The notes under the pieces: model-generated | Told to the model about the DNA's origin: nothing | Database searches by the model: none | The model's input: only the letters and a program-made list of their open reading frames with translations | Shown: positions 47,246-58,243 of the stretch, piece by piece | Position numbering within the stretch: position 1 is the stretch's first letter | How the letters are laid out: the number at the start of each line of letters is the position of its first letter | DNA from: Brachypodium distachyon | Taxonomy: Eukaryota > Streptophyta > Magnoliopsida > Poales > Poaceae | NCBI RefSeq assembly: GCF_000005505.3 | Contig: NC_016132.3 | Coordinates: 8,804,001-8,868,000, forward strand | Direction: 5' to 3' | Length of the DNA stretch: 64,000 bases | Position numbers and translations under genes: made by a program

Positions 47246-48363
47246 TGTTGCCGGTGCAAAATCATGCTCAATTTATGTGCCTTTCTCAATTCTAGCTACT
47301 CCGTATTTGTTTTGCCAGTGTGCTCTTCAGCTAGAAGATATGCAACTAATTGTTGTTTTGTCTGGGAGATTGCTGCCGTGCATGACGCCATCTGGGCTCA
47401 CCCAACGAAACTAAGCTCATGCCCAAATTTCCCATGATCCAATGGATATGGGTAAAAGTGGGTAATGGATAATTTGGGGAGGGTAAATATGGGGATTTCA
47501 TTCTACGGGTACGGGGAGGGCAACAGCCGGGTTAGGCCATACCCTCCCCAACGGCATGGAGCTGGTACAGGCCAGTTAGATGAGTTTACAAATTCGGTGT
47601 GTGTCTAAGAGAGGCGATCGGTCCAGGCTGGGCGACGTAGTGTGCATCGTATTGATCATTCCTGGTATCGTCATTTTGCGGAAACTGGAGAGCCAAGGAG
47701 TTGGCAGGAGCTTATGCAGGTGTGATTTCAGGCCAACATTTATTTTGTGCGTATGATGGTGGCTCTTGTTATGGCCGTGGTCCCCTTGTCAGCCGGGCAA
47801 TCTTGAATCTTGATAGCCATGGGGAGGCTGCTGAGGTCGTTTGCGTCGGTGGATGCTCCAGACATGCCCAAGAGGAAGCAAGCTTTTCATTCTCCAGGGA
47901 GCCCAGCGCCTCAATTGTCCCTAACTCTCACCGCCACCGTCGAGTATGGCAAGCTCGTACCCGCTACCCTCCCCTGTCACCTCTTGCTCTGATAGGAGGC
48001 AGTGGCGGCGACAACCCCCCTCCCCCCGTCAACGTTATTAAGAACCTGCCACGTAAACGACCTCAGTAAGATCCAATTGAAGGGGCTGAAAACCCGAAAT
48101 TGAGAGGTTAGGGTTCAATTTGGACGAGTTCTACGAGGAAGGGAGAGAAGTGAGAGTGATGGATATGACACATGGATCCAAAATGTAGTGAGAATAGTTG
48201 GAAAGTCTGGTGGGATTGTCCTTTCTCCCGGTGTGCCAAACAACGCGAAGGTTAAGATTGATTGGGATCAACAAAGTCAGGATCCTGATTTCAGGGATCA
48301 ACAAATTAGGGTTTGATTCGGAGTTCTACAAGATCAAGGTTGAAAATAGATTTTTCTCATTTA
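47246..48363. other. Unassigned region after the NDC80 relic
   Basis: Short open frames (for example 47701-48069) show no family that I recognise and no NDC80 C-terminal sequence. Confidence 0.4.
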
Positions 48364-48603
48364 CTCCATCGTTTTCACAAAAGTTGGCGTATTTGGTTTC
48401 GTTAAAACAAAACTTTGATCGAGAGTTACTCTATCAACATGTAACTTATATGATACGAAACCCTGATTATTAGCAAGAACTTTTAAAGACGAATCTAGTG
48501 ATATAAATTTCATGAATGAAAAACACACATTAATAGAGTTATCATTAGTCAAACCATTATCTTAACGAAATGAAATACGCCAACCTTAGTGAAAAGGAGG
48601 GAG
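48364..48603. mobile_element. Stowaway-like MITE, 240 bp
   Basis: Complementary ends (CTCCATCGTTTTCACAAAAG and GTGAAAAGGAGGGAG) with TA on both sides. Confidence 0.7.
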
Positions 48604-49290
48604 TATTACATAAGCTTGCTACAGGTATGCTACTTCACCCTATGCAAAACCGAACTGAAAACCAAAAACCGGAAGAAATTAACCAAACCGAACCGAAATT
48701 TTGTTTTTTCCGGTTTTCGGTTACGGTTAGCCAAACAGCTAACCGCAGTCGGTTTTTTCGTTAGAAACCGAACGGTTTCGGTTAAACCCAAAAAACCAAA
48801 ACAATATAAAACCTATGGTGTGAAGGCTAATAGAAGCAAAGCAGTGTCCCAATGGTCTGTAGTGCGCTTGAATGGATCGTTGGTCTTGAGTTTGATTGGC
48901 TCCTCCTGCAATTTTTTGTTTGATTTTCTCTGGCTAATTGGGCCGGCTATATGGCATGTGGGCCGATTTTGAGCAAATTTGGTTTGGACTTGAAGCAAAT
49001 AGGGCCACCCGGCCAGCCTAGCTGCGGACGGACTGAGCCAGCCAGGCAGTGCAATTTTTTTTGTTCTATGGAAGGAAACATGCCTATAAAAATTTATGTG
49101 TTCTTTAAAAATTCGCGTCAATTTTGGTTAATTTGATTATAACTGAAACCAAACCGAAAATAAATGATTATAATCGAAACCGAATCGTATTTTTATACAT
49201 AATCGTATGAACCGAAGTATCCAAACTGTATTAACCGAAAAACCGTATAAACTGAACTGAACTAAACCGAAAAACCGAACGGACACAATT
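48604..49290. mobile_element. hAT-like non-autonomous element (limits uncertain)
   Basis: Both ends are packed with AACCGAA and TTCGGTT motifs in opposite orientation (about 48650-48800 and 49130-49285), a pattern known for grass hAT derivatives. Exact ends and target duplication could not be fixed. Confidence 0.4.
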
Positions 49291-49945
49291 TATAGCGCAT
49301 TATTCGCATGGGCAAAACAGAAGGAAATTGAAACAGGCCTGCAGGCGGAGAGATACGTGGCAAAGAAGAAATGTCATGCTGCTCTCATCTGGTATGGTAA
49401 GTGGTACGTAATGCAAGGATATTGATCGTCCGAGCTTTCGATCACACTTTGTTTAGGCACCCAGAGCAGCTGGCTGCATCGAGCGAGACCACCACCACAA
49501 CGTTCGAGCAGCCTAGAAAAATTGATTAGAGAAAACTGCATTGTTTCATGCTCACGCTTGAGTCAAACGATCGATCCAATTTATAAGTGAGCACGCCGGT
49601 CGGCACGGGAAAACAACCTCAATCAGAAGATTGTATGAACGCATGGCCTTATCAAAACACAAGACGGCTTGACGAATATGTAGTAAGTGGATAAACAAAA
49701 CAAGAAAAAGAAATAAGACGGCTTGAACACCACGGCGACGTCGTTTGGTTTTCGCTTGCTCTGAACTTGTCAAGGGCGAGGTCTGAGAACGAAGGGACGT
49801 TTGGTGTGCAGTCGGGACTGCGTCAGAGACTGGATTCCACAGCTCTGCAAGAAATTAACCGCGATTCAAATTTCAACGCGCACCTCCTCCTCCTCTTTCT
49901 CACAAGAGGAACAGGCGTCCGGGTCGCTAGCCATCCGAAATCGCC
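49291..49945. other. Upstream region of the receptor kinase gene
   Basis: Expected to hold the promoter and 5' leader. No certain TATA box; the last 100 bp before the ATG are pyrimidine- and C-rich, as in a grass 5' leader. Confidence 0.35.
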
Positions 49946-52900
49946 ATGCAGCTCGCCGTAGGCCGGAATAGCCGCCACCGCGGCAGCTGCCTCCGTCAGC
50001 TCGGCCAACTAACCACTCTCATCCTCCTGCTGCTGCTGCAAGCCAAGAAGACCTGCTCGGTCAGCGACGTCAGCGGCAACGAGACGGACCGCGCCGCCCT
50101 GCTGGCTTTCAAGCACGCCGTCTCCGGCGGTCCCGCCGGTCCGCTGAGCTCCTGGAACGATTCCCTGCCCTTTTGCCGGTGGCGGGGCGTCTCGTGCCTG
50201 CCACGCCACGCCCATGCCGGCAGAGTGACCACGCTGTCGCTCGCTTCTCTGGGCCTCACGGGTTCCATCCCGGCGGTCCTCGGCAACCTCACCTTCCTCT
50301 CCTCTCTTGAGCTGTCGGGCAACGCGCTCACCGGGGCCATACCGCCGTCCATCGGCGGAATGCGGCGCCTCCGCTGGCTGGACCTCTCGGGCAACCAGCT
50401 CGGCGGTGCCATCCCACCTGAGGCGGTGGCACCTCTCACCAACTTGACGCACCTCAACCTGTCCCGCAACCAGCTCGTCGGCGATATCCCGCCGGAGCTC
50501 GGCCGTCTCGCCGCTCTCGTAGATCTGGACCTCTCCAGGAACCACTTCACGGGGAGCATACCTCCATCCGTTGCCGCGTTGTCGTCGTTGCAGTCAATTA
50601 ACCTCGGGGCCAACAACCTCACCGGGACTATTCCGCCGTCGTTGTTCGCGAACCTGACGGCCCTCGTCGGGTTCGGCGTCAACTCCAACAACCTTCATGG
50701 GAGCTTGCCGGAGGAGATAGGCCTGTCCAGGAGCCTGCAGTACATCGTGGCGTCCTTGAACAATCTCGACGGCGAGCTCCCGGCTTCCATGTACAACGTC
50801 ACGTCCATCAGGATGATCGAGCTGTCATACAACTCATTCACGGGGAGCCTCCGCCCTGACATCGGTGACCGGCTCCCAGACCTCTACTTCCTCAGCATGT
50901 TCGGGAACGAGCTCGCCGGTGGAGTGCCGGCGAGCTTGGCAAACGCATCGGCGATGCAGACTATCAACCTGGGCGAAAACTATCTCGTCGGTCTTGTGCC
51001 AGTGAATCTCGGTGGGCTCAGAGACCTCCTTTCTCTGTCCCTGAGCTTCAACAATTTGCAAGCCGCCACGCCAAGCGAGTGGCAGTTCCTTGACGACCTG
51101 ACCAACTGCAGCAAGCTGAAGACGCTGCACATGTTCCACAACGATCTCTCCGGCGAGCTCCCGTCATCGGTCGCCAACTTGTCGACGGAGCTCGTCTGGC
51201 TCTCCTTGTCGTACAACCGAATATCCGGGACCATCCCTTCCGGCATCGGCAACCTGGCGCGGCTGGCGACCTTCCGGTTGCAGGCGAACAACTTCTTTGG
51301 GCCCATCCCGGAGTCCGTCGGCCTTCTAGCTAACATGGTTGACTTCCTCGTCTTCGGGAACCGGCTCACCGGCACGATACCGCTCTCGCTGGGCAACCTC
51401 ACCAAGCTCACCGAGCTCGAGCTGAGTGAGAACAAGCTCGTCGGCGAGGTGCCGCCCAGCCTGGCGGGTTGCCGGAGCCTGGGCTACCTTAGCGTCGGTG
51501 GGAACCGGCTCACCGGCACCATCCCGCCGCGGATCTTCACCATCACGGCCATGTCATACATCCTAAACATGTCGAACAATTTCCTATCAGGTGATCTGCC
51601 CGTGGAGGTTGGCCACCTTCAGAATCTCCAAACGTTGGATCTGGCCAATAACAGGTTGACCGGTGCGATCCCCGTGACGATCGGCCAATGTCAGATCCTT
51701 CAGAGGCTTGATCTCCATGGCAATCTGTTCACGGGCAGTGTCTCGCTGTCGTCGTTCGGGAGCCTCAAGGGCTTAGAGGAGCTGGACATGTCCGGCAACA
51801 ACCTGTCCGGTGAGTTTCCGGGCTTTCTGCAAGACTTGCAGTACTTGCGCCTCCTGAACCTGTCCTTCAACCGTCTTGTCGGAGAGGTCCCTGTGAAGGG
51901 AGTATTCGCCAACGCGACGGCGGTTCAGGTCGCCGGAAACGGCGATCTTCTCTGTGGAGGCATCCCGGAGTTGCGCCTACGGCCCTGTGCAACCGACACG
52001 ACGCTACCGGCGACGGATAGGTTGCTTGCCGTGAAGCTGGCTGTTCCCCTCGCGTGCATCGCCGTCGTTCTGGTCATTTCAGTGTCTCTGGTGTTGACGA
52101 GGAGGCGTGGGAAAAGGGCTTGGCCGAAAGTGGCAAATCGATTGGAGGAGTTGCACCGAAAGGTGTCGTACGCCGAGCTCTCCAACGCGACCGACGGGTT
52201 CTCCTCCGGCAACTTGATTGGTGCCGGCTCACATGGCTCGGTGTACCGAGGAACCATGCTCCAGGAGGACGGCACTGAGCTCGCTGTCGCCGTGAAGGTC
52301 TTCGGCCTCCGGCAGCAGCAAGGCGCGCCGGCGACCTTCGCCGCCGAGTGCGAGGCCCTGCGGCACGCTCGGCACCGCAACCTCGCCAGGATCCTGATGG
52401 TGTGCGCGAGCCTGGACAGCAAAGGGGAGGAGTTCAAGGCGCTGGTGTACGGGTACATGCCCAACGGGAGCCTCGAGAGGTGGCTGCACCCGGAGCCCAG
52501 CGACAGCGGCGGCACGCTGACGCTGGTGCAGAGGCTCAACGCCGCCGCCGACGTCGCATCGGCGCTTGATTACCTCCACAACGACTGCCAGGTGCCGATC
52601 GCGCACTGCGATCTCAAGCCGAGCAACGTCCTTCTCGACGACGACATGGTCGCACGCGTCGGCGACTTTGGTCTCGCGCGGTTTCTCGACAGCACCGAGC
52701 CCTGTGCTCGCCAAGCCAGCTCCCTGGTCCTCATGGGTTCCATTGGTTACATCGCTCCAGGTAACTAACTAAACTAAAGATCAACCAAATTATATGCAGG
52801 CCGGTGTAACTAATTTCTTGCTCCATGTACGTACGTAATTGACATCAAGCCCTGGGGGATTCTTGGTCTGCAGAGTACAGGATGGGCGGGCAAGCGTGTG

Positions 52901-53316
52901 CGAGTGGCGACGTGTACAGCTACGGGATCCTGCTGCTGGAGATGCTCACCGGGAAGAGGCCTACGGACGCGATGTTCCGGGATGGGCTGACGCTCGCGGG
53001 ATTCGTCGGGGAGGCGGCGGACTCCGGAGGAGACGACGGCGTCTTGTCCGTAGTCGATCCGCGGCTGCTCGTGCTCGGTGCGGGAAGAAACCGTGGACAC
53101 CGGCCGTTGGTTCAGGGTGCTTCAGCAGAGGAACGCTGTCTGTTTTCGGTGGCGACGATTGGGGTCTCGTGCGCTAGCGAGCTGCAGATGGAGCGGCCCG
53201 GCATGAAACAGGTGGCCAACGAGATGGCCAAACTACGGGCATCTCTCTTGGATTCTGTTCTCCTGAAGACTTCAGCAGGAGAAGTAGAATGTTACGGAAC
53301 AGAGTCGTTAGGTTAA
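49946..53316 (+). CDS. LRR receptor-like kinase, subfamily XII (XA21/EFR type), non-RD
   Basis: Exons 49946-52760 and 52874-53316 (113-bp intron, phase 1, splitting the Glu of APE) give 1085 aa, close to XA21 size. A signal peptide (LTTLILLLLLQA) is followed by an LRRNT (DRAALLAFKHAVSG, WNDSLPFCRWRGVSC), then about 20 plant LRRs with many LxGxIPxxL repeats, a transmembrane segment at about 695-718, and a kinase: glycine loop GAGSHGSVY (about 756), VAVKVF lysine, HCDLKPSN catalytic loop (about 886), DFGLA, and APE across the intron. Cys replaces Arg before the catalytic Asp, so it is a non-RD kinase, the class linked to pattern recognition in immunity. The single intron at this place is usual for the subfamily. 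No breaks seen; it is probably functional at the plasma membrane. Ligand unknown. Confidence 0.92.
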
Positions 53317-53329
53317 GATTTGCACGCCA

Positions 53330-55378
53330 TCCATACTAAATAAGTTTATCGTCCGTTTTGAATCATAAAACAAAAATCAGATCCGACGGCTGACCAATTT
53401 TGACACGAATCTCAATTCTATAGTTTCTGATATGGCTGTAGTTATATCTAAATTGCTTGATTTTTAAGCAAAAGGTTTAAATCTAAATTGATGAATAGAA
53501 CCGTTAGATTAATATTCTCATTTTATTCTTGTTTTTCATCATCCGTTTCGAATGCTGAAGCACAAATCATATCCAACAGCTAAGGAATCAACTTATTTCT
53601 AACTAAAAATCAGGCAACGTCTATATAGCAAAACCATTATAATATAGAGATGACCATTATACCGGATGCCGAATTATTATACTAAAATATATGTGAAGAA
53701 GAAATTGGATATGCAATCAAAGAGTATATCAGACTACTCCGTGTATTATTAACAGAGGTACTAGCTAGTGCATTTTTTATACCATACCAATATATTAAAT
53801 TGGAGTTGGTGGTGATGGTACGGTCGCATCCGTATGTCACTTCATCAAAATTACGAATTTGCCACCGCTGTCACCACTTTTAATCCCGAAGCGTCTTTTT
53901 ATCCGATCGATTCTAACCACCGCTGTACGTCCTCGATACTTTCCGCACGACCCTTTCACGCGGGCACGCGGCCCGACCCTTGTCCCCTCTCCCTCTCACA
54001 CCTATCCCCTCGATCCATACTCCCCGAACTCTTCTTCCTCGTACCGCTCGATCCGCCTCCTCCACGAAGTCCAACTCCTCCCTTCATCGCCATCCTCACT
54101 AGTTCTCCATGCCGCCGCCGCCAATGCTCTCCCCCGCCGCACCGCCCTCTTTCCAGTCCTTCTCCGGTCTCTCTACTACCGATCTGGCCCGCGCGACCAC
54201 TCCCGTCTCCTCCTCCCGAGTCCCGAGGAAACTCGATCTGGGCATCTGCCGGCCCAGCGCCCCCTGCCCTTTTCGCTCCTCCGGTGCTCCGAGCTGGACC
54301 AAGGACGCCAAGCCCCTGCCCCCTTCCCTCTTCATCTATCTGGACGGCTGGCTATAGTCTGTGGAGGAGATCGACGATGTGTTCTGGCAGGGGCGGGGCG
54401 AGCCGCGAGCGAGGTAGGTGGAGCTCGGCGGCGGCGCTGCAGTCTGAAGACGGAGGCGCGACGGCAGTGCCGCAGAAGATCGAGAGAGGCCGGGTGGCGT
54501 TCGACGACTAGGTGGAGGCGTAGGACGACATGCTGCCAGTTGCGGAGCGCCCGGGTCCCGTTGACGGCCAGATCCCAATGACGAGGATCCGCATGGGGAA
54601 GACAACAGTGCCGCTCCTTCGTCAGGCCTCCATCCGGTCTGCATCGTCAAGATCCTCCGCGGCGCCCGCTCCTCGGCGGGTCGGTTGGGCGCCTCCTTAG
54701 CTGGTCGTCGGCGCGCCGCGACTGTGGATCCGATGCGTGGTGGCGGAGATGGGCATGGCGGTAGCGCGGTTGCCTTCCTCCAGCGACGCCGCCGTAGCAG
54801 CTGCTCCCGAGCGGGCGTTCTGACGTTGCTACTACCGACGCTTTTCTCTATTTTTTCTTTATTTTTGCTGAAATCTTGGCCTAATTGATGGTACATGCAG
54901 ACTATGCTTTCTAAATTTAATTAGGACATGGATTTGCTCTGAAACTTTCATTGATTTAATTCCCCTCCGTATATGATTTTAGTACCATTTTCCTGGATCT
55001 ATTTTTGACCCGATTAGACTTGATCATATGACTAATCGATGATGTGTTGAATCCTTAATTTTCCTTAAAGATCATGGTTGAAACATGCCCAATATATATG
55101 GCATGGCATCGCAGAGATGCGTGATGGAGCGAAGGGAGAGCAGCATCTTGTCAGGGCTAACATAATTTTCATATGGGCTAAAAATTATAAAATATGAAAC
55201 TATATCGGAAAAGGCATTTTCGGTATACTGAATTAAAGTTTTTTCGATCAGAAATTTCGGTAACTGCTAGAGTTGCTCTCAATACGTAGCTACGTGCAAA
55301 AGACCCACTTTTGAAAACTTAAGCCAGCATGTTTTTCAATTTTTTTTCTTCCGTAGCAACGCACGGACTTTTTGCTAG
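53330..55378 (+). mobile_element. Candidate Helitron just after the receptor kinase stop
   Basis: The 3' end is firm: stem-loop CCGTAGCAACGCACGG (55351-55366), then CTAG at 55375-55378 followed by T. A fitting start is TCCATACTAAATAAG at 53330, preceded by A, only 14 bp after the kinase stop, which would place it in the 3' UTR. The interior has an AT-rich part shared with about 8800-9000 and a GC-rich block (about 53.9-54.8 kb) with long open frames of no recognised family, possibly captured exons. No RepHel seen, so non-autonomous. Confidence 0.5.
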
Positions 55379-55525
55379 TATGATTAAAAAAGCAGTAACT
55401 TCTAAAATTGCCAGCTTAGAAATTAAATAAGTTCATGTTCTATAGTTACAAGTGTGGCCTGTATGCTTAAGCATGCACGCATGCGGTTAGTTACATGCAC
55501 GATGACGGACCATCTGACACGAATC

Positions 55526-55927
55526 TCAATGCGGGTTCCTGGGATCGTGGCGGCCGTTGGCCCCTGACCCGGGGTAATCCTCCGTCTGCAGGTCCACCCT
55601 CCTCGCCACCACCATCATCTCCTCGTCGTCGGACAGCAGCAGTGGTTCTCCCTGCCCGCCGCCGGACACGACAACGACGGCGTCCGCCGCCGCCGCCGCA
55701 ATCGCATCCTCCCTAGGAAGCAGCATCCTACGGTTGGCGCCGGCCGCCGCGGCCGCTGCAAGGACGAGAAAACACAAGGCAAAGATGAGGAGCGTGGCCT
55801 CCGGCGAGAGGTCCGGCGAGCCAAAGAGCTGGATCAAGCCGTACAAACCGTGGACGAGGAAGACGCAGGAGAGCAAGGCCAGCAGCAGCATCACGACCGG
55901 GACCGAGCACCACGCCTTCCCCGCCAT
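55526..55927 (-). CDS. PSY-like sulfated-peptide precursor, copy B (2 exons)
   Basis: Exon 1 is 55927-55849, intron 55848-55756 (93 bp, GTTTGT...TTGCAG), exon 2 55755-55526; together 102 aa. The unspliced frame is also open (133 aa) but would put a second hydrophobic segment after the signal peptide. Splicing matches copy A, whose intron has a length not divisible by three. Signal peptide VPVVMLLLALLSCVFLVH, then a longer alanine-rich and acidic pro-region, then VARR, VDLQTE and DYPGSGANGRHDPRNPH. The last 27 residues equal those of copy A while the pro-region differs in length and sequence, as expected if the mature peptide is what is kept. PSY peptides act outside the cell on LRR receptor kinases. 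It lies 2.2 kb downstream of the receptor kinase gene, on the other strand. Confidence 0.75.
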   Translation of the reverse strand: MAGKAWCSVPVVMLLLALLSCVFLVHGLYGLIQLFGSPDLSPEATLLIFALCFLVLAAAAAAGANRRMLLPREDAIAAAAADAVVVVSGGGQGEPLLLSDDEEMMVVARRVDLQTEDYPGSGANGRHDPRNPH

Positions 55928-56093
55928 ATCGATCGATCTTCACCGTTGATCGACGAATTAACGGTCCGGCCGAGCTAGAAGAGATCAATCGAGCTAGCTT
56001 AATTATCAGTGATTAGTGTCACTCTTCCTCTTCACAAGCTAAGCATTATTGTAATGTATCTACCTGTGTGTTCAGTTTTGGGACAGAAGGATC

Positions 56094-56107
56094 GCCATTA
56101 TATATAG
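56094..56107 (-). promoter_or_regulatory. TATA-like box of peptide gene copy B
   Basis: Minus-strand ACTATATATAATGGCG, about 170 bp before the ATG, shared with copy A. Confidence 0.5.
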
Positions 56108-56421
56108 TGTGTGAAGAAGTGCTGAGGGGTGAGGGGTCACATCAAGCGAGGTCAAACAAGCACACTCGTATGTACACTATTGAGCACGTACCGGAAATGG
56201 GCGGCCGTACGCGCCGCTGCACTGCACTGCGCGAATTGTGTGTGCATGCAAACTGGCATCCACTTCCGATAGATCTCGATATCCATCCATCAGCGCCCCT
56301 GCGAGTGCGCAAATATCGGCCGTTTTCTTCAACTAGGTATATCGCGTGGGCAGGCCAGTGGCCAGATCTAGCTATGACATCTTGTTCTTGTGATCTGAGT
56401 TCTGGCACGTACGTGTATCTA

Positions 56422-56536
56422 CTGCTCCCTTCATTTCATAATTCTTGTTTCAGATTTGTCCAAAATAGATGTATCTATTTTTTAAAAGTAGCTAGATACA
56501 TGTAATATTTGGACAAGAATTATGAAATGGAGGGAG
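56422..56536. mobile_element. Stowaway-type MITE
   Basis: Ends CTGCTCCCTTCATTTCATAA and TTATGAAATGGAGGGAG, with TA on both sides. Absent from duplication copy A, which has unrelated short sequence at the same place. Confidence 0.8.
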
Positions 56537-57326
56537 TATCTACCAAGTTCAGGGGGAATTAGTTGCCTGCGTGAACAGAAATTATTCTAAGCCTACGTGC
56601 AATGGCTACACTTCAAGACAGAGTTCTTGGAAAAATACCAAACATCTTCATATATGTTGGAATTGGACCGTTTAGTCAACTGCTTGTATGTATGTATCTG
56701 ACCATGTGAGTGCCTTTTTAGGTAGGAATAATATACTAACTAAGAGTACCTAAAATCATAAGAGTATGTGATGGATATCTGAACTATACATATACACCTA
56801 CAGATAAATCATGCGTCTTGGCGACGTCTTGATAAGTGGTGCGGTGCTGGCTTCAGTGTGCATTAATCATGCATGATGGGTAGAGATCAGATCTCATCGA
56901 TCGTTTGGCCAGTACCTAATTTCTTTCGGCTACGGAAGGCGTTCACTCTCGGTCCACTAGAATTCATCCCGGTCCAAAGAACCGTCACTAACAAACAGTT
57001 CTCCATCTACCTATTACTCTCCTTTCTTTTCGTTGAGAGATTGGGATTAGTACTACTAGCAGGTAGCTAAACTTACCGCACTCGGCCATGTATCATGCAA
57101 CACGTGTAGATAGAGACAACATTAATTATTTGAGTCGTCAAACCACACCAAACTTACTCGGCTCGCCTCAGGCTCGGGATGCATGCAACACGTACGTGCG
57201 TACACGAGGCATGCACATACAAGTACAGTACGGAGTAGTAATCTAGAGAAATCAAAGAGCGAAGAACTCTCACGTACATGCATTATATCGCACCAAAAAT
57301 ACTACTACTCCGTTAACTAAATTATC

Positions 57327-58049
57327 AATACTACAAAACAGTGTGCTCCGTCTGATGACTATCATTAGTAACGAACATACCACGTCCGTCACTGATAAGT
57401 GGTCATCAGTCAGTGACGGGTGTGGTATGCCCGTCACTGATGACCACTCATCAGTAACTGATCTCTTCTCTCGAATCTCTCTCTCATAAGGCTCCTTTCT
57501 CTCCCTCTATCTCCTCTCGGATCTCTCTCATAAGATCCCTTTCTCTCACTCTACTGCAGGCCTTTTCCCCCATCGGCACCGGCTCCGGCTCCGACACCGT
57601 CGTTCACCCCCGCATGTGGAGCAGCAGCAGCACGAACGGCCTGGAGCACCGGCGGTGACGCGTGGAAGAGCACCGGTGGCGATTAGTTCGATTTGTTGTA
57701 ACATTTGATTAATTTGTTTGATTTGTGATTTGAGGAATCGGGCATGTGGCCTGTTTTTTTAATTGAATGGAATGATATCCGGCCGCCGGCTTGAGGATTA
57801 GTGATTCGATATATGATTTGCGATCAGGAAACGTGAGGGCCGGGAGGGCCATTTCTATTTTATTTTTATTTTTTTGAAAACAACATCAGTGTCGGTCATA
57901 TTTTGTTGCCCACCACTGATGTGTTATACATCACTAACTGGCAGGCCGCCCGTCACTAATGCCAAACACATCGTGACAGGAAGTTAGTGACGGACGGCCC
58001 GCCCATTACTGATATGTTTTTTTTTACATAACCATTTTTCTAGCAGTGT
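57327..58049. mobile_element. CACTA-like non-autonomous element with ATC target duplication
   Basis: Copy A shows the empty site (AAATTATC followed by CTCTTGGAC). Here 723 bp is inserted with ATC repeated at 57324-57326 and 58050-58052. Ends are AATACTACAAAAC and TTTTTCTAGCAGTGT; both sides carry many GTCACTGATG/CATCAGTGACGG subterminal repeats. No transposase. Confidence 0.75.
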
Positions 58050-58243
58050 ATCTTGTTGGACTCTGCATGTGCGCAAAGAAGATGTACCACATGCATAGCA
58101 AGTGTCAGCCCCACCAATGTAGCAAAAGGTGAGACATCCTTTTCTTTGCTAGTCACTTCCATCGATGGATGGTGGATGCGTTCATCGCTCGCACTGTACT
58201 GTCAACCACATGGCTGCCCAAAGGGCCACATACGTACATGCAT

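Larger units (their letters stand above)
55499..58243. repeat. Segmental duplication, copy B
   Basis: Direct copy of 28150-30345, 27 kb away. It carries the second peptide gene and the same upstream sequence, plus a CACTA insertion and a Stowaway MITE absent from copy A. Confidence 0.85.

Noticed and set aside
53834..54581. Two overlapping 225-240 codon plus-strand frames
   Set aside because: Proline/arginine/serine-rich, overlapping in two frames, in GC-rich DNA inside a candidate Helitron; no motif or splice structure supports either.
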